Both the position numbers and the translations under genes were made by a program. From Lacticaseibacillus suilingensis (GTDB lineage Bacteria > Bacillota > Bacilli > Lactobacillales > Lactobacillaceae), in the NCBI RefSeq assembly GCF_016861845.1, contig NZ_BOLV01000008.1:58933-122932 (forward strand): a stretch of 64,000 nucleotides of DNA. The letters are read 5' to 3'. Of this stretch, positions 35,754 through 44,136 are shown one piece after another. The notes under the pieces were generated by a model. That model worked only from the letters and a program-made list of their open reading frames with translations, had not been told where the DNA came from and searched no databases. Positions within the stretch are counted from its first letter, which is position 1; each line of letters starts with the position of its first letter.

Positions 35754-36578
35754 ATGTTAGCGGCGTTAAATCCAATTGCACTGAAGCTAGGCGGTTTAGA
35801 AATTCATTGGTATGGGGTGATTATTGCCTGCGGGGTGCTGCTGGCAGTCTGGCTCGCCACCCGGGAAGCCAATGCGCGCGGCATCGGCGAAGACCATATC
35901 ATCAACTTGGTGCTCTGGGCGCTACCATTTGCACTAATTGGGGCGCGGCTATATTATGTGGCCTTTGAGTGGCCGTATTATGCGGCCCACCCTGATCAAA
36001 TTATCGCGATTTGGAATGGTGGGATTGCGATTTACGGTGCGCTGATTGCCAGCGTGATAGTGTTCTTGATTTATTGCCGCATCAAATGGCTACCAGCCTG
36101 GCTGGTGCTGGATATTGCGGCGCCGACCGTGATGATTGCCCAAAGTATTGGGCGCTGGGGCAACTTCATGAACCAAGAGGCGTTCGGGGCCAAAACCACA
36201 CTGGCTTACCTGCGCGGGTTGCATTTGCCGGAATTCATCATCCAACAAATGAACATCAACGGGGCTTTTCGCCAGCCGACCTTCTTGTATGAATCGATGT
36301 GGAACCTGGTGGGCTTTGTGCTTATTATGAGCGTGCGCCATCATCAAGGGTGGTTCAAGCGCGGCGAAATCGTGTTGAGCTATGTGATGTGGTACAGTTT
36401 TGGCAGGTTCTTCGTTGAGGGGATGCGCACCGATAGTTTGTATATGTTACCAGGCCTGCGAGTGTCGCAGCTGCTGTCGATTGTGCTGTTCGTTGGCGCC
36501 TTGGGGCTGTTCATTTGGCGCCGGCGCAAGCAAGACCTGCCGTGGTACATGGACGGGTACACGATCAATAACTTATAG
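35754..36578 (+). CDS. lgt: Prolipoprotein diacylglyceryl transferase
   Basis: This 274-residue membrane enzyme puts diacylglycerol on the lipobox Cys of prelipoproteins such as PstS. The Lgt signature [13 protein letters not shown] is near 138-150, with the essential HWYG near 19 and GGIAIYG near 87. Seven membrane helices. ATG at 35754 with GAGAGGGA upstream. It precedes gpsA by 10 bp. Confidence 0.95.
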   Translation: MLAALNPIALKLGGLEIHWYGVIIACGVLLAVWLATREANARGIGEDHIINLVLWALPFALIGARLYYVAFEWPYYAAHPDQIIAIWNGGIAIYGALIASVIVFLIYCRIKWLPAWLVLDIAAPTVMIAQSIGRWGNFMNQEAFGAKTTLAYLRGLHLPEFIIQQMNINGAFRQPTFLYESMWNLVGFVLIMSVRHHQGWFKRGEIVLSYVMWYSFGRFFVEGMRTDSLYMLPGLRVSQLLSIVLFVGALGLFIWRRRKQDLPWYMDGYTINNL

Positions 36579-36588
36579 GAGTGATCTT

Positions 36589-37638
36589 TTGACCGAAAAA
36601 ATCGCCGTGTTAGGCGCCGGTTCCTGGGGCACCGTGCTGGCTAACCTGTTGACGGAAAACCAGCTGGAGGTTGCCTTGTGGACACATAAGCCGGCTCAAG
36701 TACCTGAAATCAATGAGCAGCACACCAACCAGCACTATCTGCCAGATTTCAAACTGCATGAAGCGCTGCATGCCACCGCTGATTTGGCGGCGGCTGTGAA
36801 AGACGCCACGGTGATTTTGTTTGTGGTGCCGACGAATGCCATTCGCAGTGTGGCCACCCAGGTTAGCGCGCTTTTGGATGAAACGCAGCGGCCCATCATT
36901 GCCCATGCGGCGAAGGGGCTGGAGCTGGGCACCAAGTTGCGGGTTTCGCAGGTGCTGGAAGCCGTGCTCCCAGCCGGCCGTTATCAGGGCCCAGTGGTGA
37001 TTTCCGGGCCGAGTCACGCCGAAGACGTGGCGACGCGGGACATCACGACCTTGACCGCAGCGGCGGCAGACGAAGCGGTGGCAAAAAAGGTGCAGCAACT
37101 GTTCATGAACGACTATTTCCGGCTCTATACGAACACCGACGTGATTGGCGTTGAGTATGGGGCCGCTTTGAAAAACGTGATTGCCATCGGCGCTGGCGCC
37201 TTGCATGGCCTCGGTTATGGTGATAACACCAAAGCGGCGCTGATGACGCGTGGCTTGGCCGAGATCACCCGGTTGGGCGTTAAAATGGGCGCCAATCCTA
37301 TGACTTTCATCGGCCTGTCTGGCGTGGGTGATTTGATTGTTACCTGTACCAGTGTCCACAGCCGCAACTGGCGCGCCGGCAATGCTTTGGGGCAAGGCCA
37401 AAAATTGCCTGAGGTGCTGGCCAATATGGGGATGGTGGTCGAAGGCGTGTCCACGGCCAAAGTCGTGCACGAATTGGCCGAGCAGCAGCAATGCGAGATG
37501 CCAATTTCCAATGCGATTTATCAAGTCCTTTACCAAGGGGCGCCAATCAAGACGGTGATTACGGATCTAATGGCGCGGGAAGGTAAGGCCGAATCTGATT
37601 TTGGGGTCACTTTACAAGTCGTCCCAAACAAGGTATAG
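36589..37638 (+). CDS. gpsA: Glycerol-3-phosphate dehydrogenase [NAD(P)+]
   Basis: This 349-residue enzyme supplies sn-glycerol 3-phosphate for phospholipids. The Rossmann motif GAGSWGTVLA is near 8-17, the catalytic Lys region is EYGAALKNVIAIGAG near 190, and the C-terminal substrate Arg lies in SRNWRAGNALGQG. The start is TTG at 36589, 7 bp after AGGAG; no ATG is available nearby, and the much longer frame from 36400 lies inside lgt. TTG starts are rare in this window. Confidence 0.94.
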   Translation: MTEKIAVLGAGSWGTVLANLLTENQLEVALWTHKPAQVPEINEQHTNQHYLPDFKLHEALHATADLAAAVKDATVILFVVPTNAIRSVATQVSALLDETQRPIIAHAAKGLELGTKLRVSQVLEAVLPAGRYQGPVVISGPSHAEDVATRDITTLTAAAADEAVAKKVQQLFMNDYFRLYTNTDVIGVEYGAALKNVIAIGAGALHGLGYGDNTKAALMTRGLAEITRLGVKMGANPMTFIGLSGVGDLIVTCTSVHSRNWRAGNALGQGQKLPEVLANMGMVVEGVSTAKVVHELAEQQQCEMPISNAIYQVLYQGAPIKTVITDLMAREGKAESDFGVTLQVVPNKV

Positions 37639-37686
37639 TATAATTTGACTTACGAAAGGTAAGCGAATTGGAAAGAGGTGCGTCCC

Positions 37687-38637
37687 ATGGCAAAACAATA
37701 TGATGTGATCGTAATCGGGGCCGGCCCTGGTGGCATGACCGCGGCGCTGTACGCCTCACGGGCCAATTTGTCCGTGTTGATGCTGGACCGCGGGATTTAC
37801 GGTGGTCAGATGAACAATACCGCCGCGGTGGAAAACTATCCTGGTTTTTCCTCGATCTTGGGACCAGACCTGAGCCAGAAGATGTATGATGGCGCCACGC
37901 AATTTGGCGCCGAATACGCGTATGGCAATGTGACGGACCTGCGTGATGAAGGGGCCATGAAGCGCGTGGTGACTGACGAAGGCGAGTTTGAAGCCAAAGC
38001 GGTAATCATTGCCACCGGGGCCGAACATCGTAAGCTGGGGATTCCTGGCGAAGAAGAATTCGGCGGCCGTGGTGTCTCGTACTGTGCGGTCTGCGATGGC
38101 GCCTTTTTCAAGGATCAAGAAGTCACAGTGATCGGCGGCGGTGATTCAGCAGTTGAAGAAGGCCTCTACCTCGCCGGGCTGGCTTCCAAAGTCACGGTGA
38201 TTCACCGCCGTGACCAGCTGCGGGCCCAGCAGATTATCCAGCAACGCGCCTTTGCCAACGACAAGATGCATTTTGTCTGGAACGCAGACGTGCAGGAAAT
38301 CCTCGGGGATGACCAGAAAGTCACCGGCGTTCAGTACAAGGACAAAGTGACTGGCGAAACGCATGTGATTCCTGCGGCGGGTGCCTTCATCTATGTTGGC
38401 ATCAAGCCACTGACCGACAGTTTCAAAAACGTCGGCGTGCTTGATGAAGCCGGCTGGATTCCGACCAATGACCTGATGGAAACCCACGTGCCAGGCATTT
38501 TCGCCATTGGTGATGTGCGGGCCAAGGGCTTGCGCCAAATCGCGACCGCAGTGGGCGAAGGCGGCCAGGCTGGCCAAAGTGCGTTCAACTATATTCAAAG
38601 TCTTCAAGATGCCACTTTAACGGCAGCAACGAAGTAA
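37687..38637 (+). CDS. trxB: Thioredoxin-disulfide reductase
   Basis: This 316-residue flavoprotein has the FAD motif GAGPGGMTAA (11-20), the redox pair Cys133-x-x-Cys136 in SYCAVCDG, the NADPH motif GGGDSAVEE near 153 and a C-terminal FAD site AIGDVRAKGLRQI near 280. It keeps thioredoxin reduced. ATG 37687 follows AAGAGGTG; a TATAAT (37639-37644) just after gpsA suggests its own promoter, though no good -35 is seen. A family-2 element follows 6 bp after its stop. Confidence 0.95.
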   Translation: MAKQYDVIVIGAGPGGMTAALYASRANLSVLMLDRGIYGGQMNNTAAVENYPGFSSILGPDLSQKMYDGATQFGAEYAYGNVTDLRDEGAMKRVVTDEGEFEAKAVIIATGAEHRKLGIPGEEEFGGRGVSYCAVCDGAFFKDQEVTVIGGGDSAVEEGLYLAGLASKVTVIHRRDQLRAQQIIQQRAFANDKMHFVWNADVQEILGDDQKVTGVQYKDKVTGETHVIPAAGAFIYVGIKPLTDSFKNVGVLDEAGWIPTNDLMETHVPGIFAIGDVRAKGLRQIATAVGEGGQAGQSAFNYIQSLQDATLTAATK

Positions 38638-38736
38638 CATGTGGAGGCTGTGACAAAAGGCGGTTTTGGAGCCGACAGGTAGCCTAGCCATCTACCAAGT
38701 CCGAACTTTGGACTCGGTGGATGGCGTAGCTGCTGC

Positions 38737-38779
38737 CGCATGTCAGCCTGTACGTGCTTTGCACTACAGGCTGATCAAG
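38737..38779 (+). repeat. Family-3 hairpin repeat, copy E1
   Basis: 43 bp hairpin: CAGCCTGTA ... TACAGGCTG around GTGC TTT GCAC with one bulge. It sits inside family-2 element D2. Its reverse complement matches 41546-41588 at 39 of 43 positions by my alignment. Confidence 0.75.
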
Positions 38780-38836
38780 CTGCTCGGCGCCGGCCTTTTG
38801 GCACGTAACTCTGCTGGAAAATTTGGAATGAATATC

Positions 38837-38866
38837 GGGGGTGTGACATTTGTCAGCCCCCTTTTT
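38837..38866 (+). terminator. Terminator of trxB (end of element D2)
   Basis: GGGGGTGTGACA / TGTCAGCCCCC (one bulged position), followed by TTTTT. Confidence 0.8.
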
Positions 38867-38912
38867 GGTGCCCGTGATTGTTTAACATCACGTAACAATT
38901 GGTCACCTTGAG

Positions 38913-38940
38913 TTGAAACCCGCTTTTGATATGCGATAAT
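38913..38940 (+). promoter_or_regulatory. Promoter for phosphoglucomutase gene
   Basis: TTGAAA (38913-38918), 16 bp, GATAAT (38935-38940). The leader to the start codon is ~110 bp; no riboswitch fold was recognised in it. Confidence 0.65.
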
Positions 38941-39057
38941 GAAACCGTTATGCCGATGCTTTTTTGCGCTGGCCAAGGGCTGGTGAATGCCAGAAATAAC
39001 TTCGCGGCGTACAATGAACTTGCAATAGGCACCGGACAAAGGATAGGAGTGAATCAA

Positions 39058-40779
39058 ATGGGGTATAAAGAAAATTATCAAGCATGGGTGAACGCACCGA
39101 CGATGGACGCTGACTTAGCGCGCGAGCTCACCGCCATGGCGGATGACGAGAAGACGCAAGAGGCCGCTTTTTCTGTGCCGATGGCCTTTGGGACTGCGGG
39201 CATGCGCGGCATCATCGGCGCAGGCATTGGCCGGATGAATATCTACACGGTGCGGCAGGCCACTGAAGGCTTAGCCCGGTTTATGGATACCCTGGATGCC
39301 AGTCAAAAACAAGCCGGGGTGGCAATTTCTTTTGATTCGCGGTACCAAAGCCAGCAGTTTGCCCAAGAGGCGGCGGCAGTTTTAGGGGCGCATGGGATTG
39401 TGAGTTATGTTTTCGACAGCTTGCGCCCAACCCCAGAGCTGTCATTTGCCGTGCGGTATCTCAAGACTTACGCGGGCATCATGATCACGGCTAGCCACAA
39501 CCCGAAGCAGTATAACGGCTACAAGATTTACGGCCCAGATGGCGGCCAAATGCCACCAGAAGAATCCGACCGCATCACGGCGTACGTCCGGAGTGTGGAT
39601 GATCTCTTCGCCATTAAGACGCTTGATGTGCATGCCTTGAGGGCCCAGAACCTGATGCACTTGATTGGCGAAGATGTCGATGAGGCCTACTACAAGGCCG
39701 TGGCCACCGTCACCATCAATCAAGACTTGGTCCACACCGTCGGCAAGGATATGAGTTTAATTTACTCGCCGCTGAATGGGACTGGCCGCATTCCGGCCCA
39801 AATGGTGCTGCGCAACGCCGGCTTCCAAAACTTCCAGCTGGTGCTGCCGCAGTCCACAGCAGACCCTGAATTCCCGACGACACCATTCCCAAATCCGGAA
39901 TTCCCGCAAACCTTTGACTTGGCGATCGAAATGGGCAAAGCCAGTCATGCCGATGTGCTGATTGCCACTGATCCGGATGCTGACCGCCTTGGCACCGCGG
40001 TGTGGACCGGGGATGGCTACCAACTGTTGACCGGGAACCAAATTGCTTCCTTGTTGCTCCACTACATTCTGGAAGCCCGCAAACAAGCCGGCACTTTGCC
40101 CGCCAATGGCGCGGTGGTGAAGTCGATTGTGTCGACGGAACTGGCTACCGCGATTGCCAAGGATTATGGCGTGGCCATGATCAATGTGGAAACCGGGTTC
40201 AAGTTCATCGGCGACCAAATCAAGCAATACGAAGAAACCGGCAGCCATGAATTCTTATTTGGCTTTGAGGAAAGTTATGGCTATCTGATCAAACCATTCG
40301 TCCGGGACAAGGATGCTATTCAATCCACTGTACTGCTGGCGGAAGTAGCGGCTTACTACAAGTCCAAAGGCCAAACCCTGTGGGATGGCATTCAGGCCTT
40401 GTATGCTCGGTACGGCTACTTTGCCGAAAAGACCGTGGGCGTCGACTTCCCAGGGCTGGAAGGCCCAGCAGAAATGGCCGCATTGATGACCAAGTTCCGG
40501 GAAGAGCAACCAGCGGACTTTGCCGGCGTGAAGATCGTGCGTACTGAAGACTACAAGAAGCAACTCATTACCACGGCAGAAGGCACCAGTCCCATCACGA
40601 TGCCGGTATCTGATGTGCTGAAGTACATTTTGGCAGATGGCACATGGATTGCCATTCGGCCTTCTGGGACCGAACCAAAAGTGAAGTTCTATGTCGGCAC
40701 CTCAGCTGCCACCGAGGCCGAAGCAGAGCAGAAACTGGCCAGCTTTGAAACGGCTTTGACGGCTTTTCGCACCGCATAA
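39058..40779 (+). CDS. pgcA: Phospho-sugar mutase (alpha-phosphoglucomutase)
   Basis: This 573-residue enzyme interconverts glucose-1-P and glucose-6-P for polysaccharide and teichoic acid glucosylation. The phosphoserine loop TASHNPK has Ser146, the metal loop DPDADR is near 305, the sugar-binding loop FGFEESYG near 400 and the phosphate-binding loop RPSGTEPK near 530. ATG 39058 has GGATAGGAG upstream; the extension to 38926 contains the promoter and is rejected. Length fits the PgcA/Pgm2 type. Confidence 0.94.
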   Translation: MGYKENYQAWVNAPTMDADLARELTAMADDEKTQEAAFSVPMAFGTAGMRGIIGAGIGRMNIYTVRQATEGLARFMDTLDASQKQAGVAISFDSRYQSQQFAQEAAAVLGAHGIVSYVFDSLRPTPELSFAVRYLKTYAGIMITASHNPKQYNGYKIYGPDGGQMPPEESDRITAYVRSVDDLFAIKTLDVHALRAQNLMHLIGEDVDEAYYKAVATVTINQDLVHTVGKDMSLIYSPLNGTGRIPAQMVLRNAGFQNFQLVLPQSTADPEFPTTPFPNPEFPQTFDLAIEMGKASHADVLIATDPDADRLGTAVWTGDGYQLLTGNQIASLLLHYILEARKQAGTLPANGAVVKSIVSTELATAIAKDYGVAMINVETGFKFIGDQIKQYEETGSHEFLFGFEESYGYLIKPFVRDKDAIQSTVLLAEVAAYYKSKGQTLWDGIQALYARYGYFAEKTVGVDFPGLEGPAEMAALMTKFREEQPADFAGVKIVRTEDYKKQLITTAEGTSPITMPVSDVLKYILADGTWIAIRPSGTEPKVKFYVGTSAATEAEAEQKLASFETALTAFRTA

Positions 40780-40793
40780 TTAAAGCATAAGCT

Positions 40794-40829
40794 ATCCGGT
40801 AAGTCGTAAAGTGGCTTGCCGGATTTTTT
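40794..40829 (+). terminator. Terminator after pgcA
   Basis: ATCCGGTAAGTC / GGCTTGCCGGAT (two G-T pairs), loop GTAAAGT, TTTTTT. Confidence 0.85.
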
Positions 40830-40873
40830 GCGCGGTGGTAAGCTTTTAGAAACTTTACAGGAGGATGTTAATC

Positions 40874-41509
40874 ATGGGAATGCACCAATTTATTCAAGGC
40901 TTGAACAATTTGGAAACCTTGCGGCGGGCCCCAGGCTTTTTCAAATATGCTGAACACAGCGTGGCCGCTCACAGCTTTAAGGTCGCAGAAATCGCGCAGC
41001 TACTGGGCGACATCGAAGAGCACGCTGGCAACCAGATCAACTGGCAGATGCTATACGAAAAGGCCTTAAACCATGATTATACCGAGCGGTTCATCGGCGA
41101 TATCAAGACCCCGGTTAAATATGCCACGCCGACGCTGCGCAAAATGTTGGCTGATGTCGAGGACACCATGACCGAGAACTTCATCGAAAACGAAATCCCG
41201 GCTGATTATCAGGATGTCTACCGCCGGCGCCTTTCGGAAGGCAAAGACGATACCTTAGAAGGCCAGATTTTGAGCATCGCCGACAAGGTGGACTTGCTGT
41301 ATGAATCCTTCGGCGAAATTGAAAAAGGTAACCCCGAGCGAGTCTTTGTTAACATCTACACCGAAAGCTTGAGCGTCATCATGTCGTTCGAAGACCGGCC
41401 ATCAGTGCAGTATTTCCTGGATCAAATTCTGCCGGATATGCTCAATGAAGAATTTGCGGATCGCGATATGCTGGCCAAGTTGACCCGGTCGGTGATGGCG
41501 AAACAGTAG
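40874..41509 (+). CDS. yfbR: HD-domain 5'-deoxynucleotidase YfbR-like
   Basis: This 211-residue protein has HD-fold metal ligands in EHSVAAHSFKVAE (His near 31) and LNHDYTE (His-Asp near 66-67), and an Asp further on (IADKVDLLYE near 137). E. coli YfbR dephosphorylates 5'-dNMPs. The ATG at 40874 is preferred because an ATG at 40865 directly abuts the AGGAGG site; ATG at 40880 is also possible. The substrate in this organism is inferred. Confidence 0.87.
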   Translation: MGMHQFIQGLNNLETLRRAPGFFKYAEHSVAAHSFKVAEIAQLLGDIEEHAGNQINWQMLYEKALNHDYTERFIGDIKTPVKYATPTLRKMLADVEDTMTENFIENEIPADYQDVYRRRLSEGKDDTLEGQILSIADKVDLLYESFGEIEKGNPERVFVNIYTESLSVIMSFEDRPSVQYFLDQILPDMLNEEFADRDMLAKLTRSVMAKQ

Positions 41510-41545
41510 GAAGTAGCCACCAAAAAGCGGTGGCAAACCATCTGG
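41510..41545. other. Start of the yfbR-uvrB gene-free stretch
   Basis: The 607 bp between yfbR and uvrB hold a family-3 hairpin, a truncated and three full family-1 units, the uvrB promoter and a hairpin. In these first bases nothing is recognised apart from CCACCAAAAAGCGGTGG, a small hairpin (CCACC / GGTGG). Confidence 0.5.
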
Positions 41546-41588
41546 CTTGATCAGCCCGTAGCGCAAAGCGCGTACAGGCAGACATGCG
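41546..41588 (-). repeat. Family-3 hairpin repeat, copy E2 (inverted relative to E1)
   Basis: Stem GTAGCGC / GCGCGTAC around AAA, with flanking CAGCC and the ACATGCG tail shared with E1. Two of the four differences from E1 change both partners of one base pair (T-A to C-G). It abuts the truncated lead copy of array C. Confidence 0.75.
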
Positions 41589-41636
41589 TTAGAAAGGCTA
41601 CCCATCCGGCTAAGAGCGGCCACCCTCGGCAGTGTG
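41588..41636 (+). repeat. Family-1 repeat, truncated lead copy of array C
   Basis: GTTAGAAAGGCTAC joins the 3' third of a family-1 unit, ending CGGCAGTGTG. Same junction as at 34409. Confidence 0.7.
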
Positions 41637-41759
41637 TAGTTGCGCTCCGCGGGGCAACGCCCGTGCGCCTAGCTACGCATTAGCCCTCGTCGCAAAAAGC
41701 GCGACAATGGCTAACGCTAGGCTAAGCGACGGGCTAAAAGCGCCCCGCTACGCAGCCTG
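41637..41759 (+). repeat. Family-1 structured repeat, copy C1
   Basis: 123 bp. Arms: CGGGGC / GCCCCG; CCCGT(G)CGC / GCGACGGG; ATTAGCC / GGCTAAC; apical GTCGC / GCGAC. Confidence 0.85.
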
Positions 41760-41886
41760 TAGTTGCGCTCCGGGTGGTCAACGCCGGCGTGGCTAGCTAC
41801 GCTCAAGGCCTCACCGGCAAAAGGCGTCGGCAATGCCTTGAGCTAGGCTACCCATCCGGCTAAGGGCGGCCACCCTCCGCAGCGTG
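41760..41886 (+). repeat. Family-1 structured repeat, copy C2
   Basis: 127 bp. Arms: GGGTGG / CCACCC; GCCGG..TGG / CCATCCGGC; CTCAAGGC / GCCTTGAG (perfect); apical CCGGC / GTCGG. Confidence 0.85.
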
Positions 41887-42010
41887 TAGTTGCGCTCCGG
41901 CGGGCAACGCTCGAGCGAATAGCTACGCCCCGAGCCTCACCGGCAAAGGGCGCCGGTAATGCTCAGGGCTAGGCTATTCGTCGAGCTAAATGCGCCCGTC
42001 TTCGCAGCCT
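41887..42010 (+). repeat. Family-1 structured repeat, copy C3
   Basis: 124 bp. Arms: CGGGC / GCCCG; CTCGA(G)CGAATAGC / GCTATTCGTCGAG (perfect apart from one bulged G); CCCCGAGC / GCTCAGGG; apical ACCGGC / GCCGGT. Ends 10 bp before the uvrB -35. Confidence 0.85.
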
Positions 42011-42020
42011 ATTTTACACA

Positions 42021-42050
42021 TTGGCGAATGTGTGTTCGCTATGTTATAAT
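42021..42050 (+). promoter_or_regulatory. Promoter for uvrBA
   Basis: TTGGCG (42021-42026), 18 bp, TATAAT (42045-42050). The spacer is almost filled by a LexA-type box. Confidence 0.75.
42025..42038 (+). promoter_or_regulatory. LexA/DinR (SOS) operator at uvrBA
   Basis: CGAATGTGTGTTCG against the Gram-positive consensus CGAAC-N4-GTTCG: one mismatch, flanked by G and C that extend the palindrome. Located between -35 and -10, where a repressor would block RNA polymerase. uvrBA is SOS-controlled in B. subtilis. Confidence 0.8.
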
Positions 42051-42060
42051 TAGTCCAATG

Positions 42061-42090
42061 AAAAAGTCGGAATTTCGGTTCCGGCTTTTT
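42061..42090 (+). terminator. Hairpin with T-run in the uvrB leader
   Basis: AAAAAGTCGGAA / TTCCGGCTTTTT (one wobble), loop TTTCGG-centred, beginning about 5 bp after the expected transcription start. It could end upstream read-through, or attenuate uvrBA itself. Confidence 0.7.
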
Positions 42091-42117
42091 GCGCGTTGAG
42101 GTGAGGAGGTTGCGGCC

Positions 42118-44130
42118 ATGATTGAACGCATTGCCGATAAAAAATTTGATTTGGTCTCCCCGTATAAGCCGGCGGGGGATCAGCCTGAAGCGATTGAAAA
42201 GCTGACCCAGGGCTTTTTGGCTGGAGAAAAGGAACAAGTGCTGTTAGGCGCGACTGGGACCGGGAAGACGTTCACGATGAGCAATGTGATTGCTAACCTG
42301 AATAAGCCGACTCTGATTTTGTCACATAACAAGACGCTGGCTGGCCAGTTGTACGGGGAGTTCAAGGAGTTCTTCCCGCACAACGCGGTGGAATATTTCG
42401 TGTCCTATTATGATTACTACCAACCAGAGGCTTATGTGCCAAGCTCAGATACCTATATCGAAAAAGACTCCGCCATCAATGATGAAATTGATAAGCTCCG
42501 GCACAGTGCCACCAGCGCTTTGCTGGAACGCAATGATGTGATTGTGGTGGCGTCAGTGTCCTCAATCTTTGGTTTAGGCTCACCAACCGAGTACCGCGAC
42601 CATGTGCTGTCCATTCGCAAAGGCATGGAGATTGACCGCAACACTTTGCTGCGGCAGCTGGTGGACATCCAGTTTGACCGCAATGACATTGATTTTCAAC
42701 GCGGGCGGTTTCGGGTGCGCGGCGATGTGGTGGAAATTTTCCCAGCCAGCCGCGATGATCACGCCATTCGCGTGGAGTTCTTTGGCGATGAAGTCGATCG
42801 CATCACTGAAGTCGACGCGTTGACTGGGGAAGTCATCGGCGAACGGGAACAGGTTTCCATTTTCCCGGCAACCCACTTTATGACCTCAGACGACGCGCTG
42901 GAGCGAGGCATTCAAAGCATTGCCGCTGAGCTGACGCAGCGGCTGGCAGAACTGCGTGACCAAGGTAAGTTACTGGAAGCGCAACGCCTGGAACAGCGGA
43001 CGAATTACGATATCGAAATGCTGCGGGAAATGGGCTACACCAACGGCATTGAAAACTACTCACGGCACATGGAAGGCCGCGCGGCAGGTAAGCCGCCGTA
43101 CACGCTGCTCGACTTCTTCCCCAAGGATTTCATGATCATGGTGGATGAAAGCCATGTCACCATGCCGCAAGTGCGGGCGATGTACAACGGCGATCGGGCC
43201 CGGAAACAAACATTGATTGATTATGGTTTCCGCCTGCCCAGCGCATTGGACAACCGGCCGCTGAAGCTCAACGAATTCGAGCAGCACGTTAACCAGATCC
43301 TCTATGTTTCGGCGACACCAGGGCCTTATGAACTGGACCGGGTGCCAAAAGCCGATATCGCCGAACAAATTATTCGGCCGACTGGGTTGCTGGATCCAGA
43401 AATCGAAGTGCGGCCGATTATGGGCCAAATCGATGACCTGACTTCAGAAATTAACAAGCGCATCGAACGCAACGAGCGCGTCTTTGTCACGACTTTGACC
43501 AAGAAAATGGCGGAAGATTTGACCGATTATCTGAAAGAAGAAGGCATTAAGGTGGCTTACCTGCATTCAGATATCAAAACGCTGGAACGGACGCAAATCA
43601 TCCGCGACTTGCGGTTAGGCAAGTATGATGTCCTGGTCGGCATCAACTTGCTGCGGGAAGGAATCGATGTCCCTGAAGTGTCCCTGATTGCGATTTTGGA
43701 TGCCGACAAGGAAGGCTTCCTGCGGGCGGAGCGGTCACTGATTCAAACCATTGGCCGTGCTAGCCGGAATGCGCATGGGAAGGTTATCATGTATGCCGAT
43801 AAGATGACGGACTCGATGGAAGCCGCCATCAATGAAACCAAGCGGCGCCGGACCATCCAGATGGCGTTCAACAAGGAACACCACATCACGCCGAAAACCA
43901 TCATCAAACCCATTCGCGAGGCGATCACCGCGGTGGATACCAGCGGCAACGGCGATGATGACAAGAACAAGAGCTTTGCCGAGGTCGATCTGCATGACCT
44001 GACCAAGCAAGAGCGCCAGCAGCTGATCAACAATTTGCAAACGCAGATGCAAGCCGCTGCCAAGAAGCTCGATTTCGAGCAGGCGGCCACATTGCGCGAC
44101 ACAATCTTGGAACTGGAAGCAGAAAAGTGA
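42118..44130 (+). CDS. uvrB: Excinuclease ABC subunit B
   Basis: This 670-residue damage-verification helicase has Walker A GATGTGKT near 41, the beta-hairpin [12 protein letters not shown] near 95, the DESH box near 342, motif [11 protein letters not shown] near 540 and a C-terminal UVR domain (~625-665) that binds UvrC. AGGTGAGGAGG precedes the ATG. It is followed after 6 bp by uvrA. SOS control is inferred from the operator. Confidence 0.97.
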   Translation: MIERIADKKFDLVSPYKPAGDQPEAIEKLTQGFLAGEKEQVLLGATGTGKTFTMSNVIANLNKPTLILSHNKTLAGQLYGEFKEFFPHNAVEYFVSYYDYYQPEAYVPSSDTYIEKDSAINDEIDKLRHSATSALLERNDVIVVASVSSIFGLGSPTEYRDHVLSIRKGMEIDRNTLLRQLVDIQFDRNDIDFQRGRFRVRGDVVEIFPASRDDHAIRVEFFGDEVDRITEVDALTGEVIGEREQVSIFPATHFMTSDDALERGIQSIAAELTQRLAELRDQGKLLEAQRLEQRTNYDIEMLREMGYTNGIENYSRHMEGRAAGKPPYTLLDFFPKDFMIMVDESHVTMPQVRAMYNGDRARKQTLIDYGFRLPSALDNRPLKLNEFEQHVNQILYVSATPGPYELDRVPKADIAEQIIRPTGLLDPEIEVRPIMGQIDDLTSEINKRIERNERVFVTTLTKKMAEDLTDYLKEEGIKVAYLHSDIKTLERTQIIRDLRLGKYDVLVGINLLREGIDVPEVSLIAILDADKEGFLRAERSLIQTIGRASRNAHGKVIMYADKMTDSMEAAINETKRRRTIQMAFNKEHHITPKTIIKPIREAITAVDTSGNGDDDKNKSFAEVDLHDLTKQERQQLINNLQTQMQAAAKKLDFEQAATLRDTILELEAEK

Positions 44131-44136
44131 GGATTT

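Larger units (their letters stand above)
38643..38866 (+). repeat. Family-2 terminator element with 46 bp insertion (D2)
   Basis: The copy is nearly identical to the element after phoU in its first ~90 bp and last ~90 bp. It carries an extra 46 bp (38732-38777) at the foot of the central hairpin. The insertion is itself a hairpin, related in inverted orientation to 41546-41588. It ends in a terminator. Confidence 0.85.

Noticed and set aside
41637..42010. CRISPR array
   Set aside because: Three direct repeats are adjacent, but units are ~125 bp, end to end, with variation spread through paired arms and no unique spacers of constant size. No cas genes are present.
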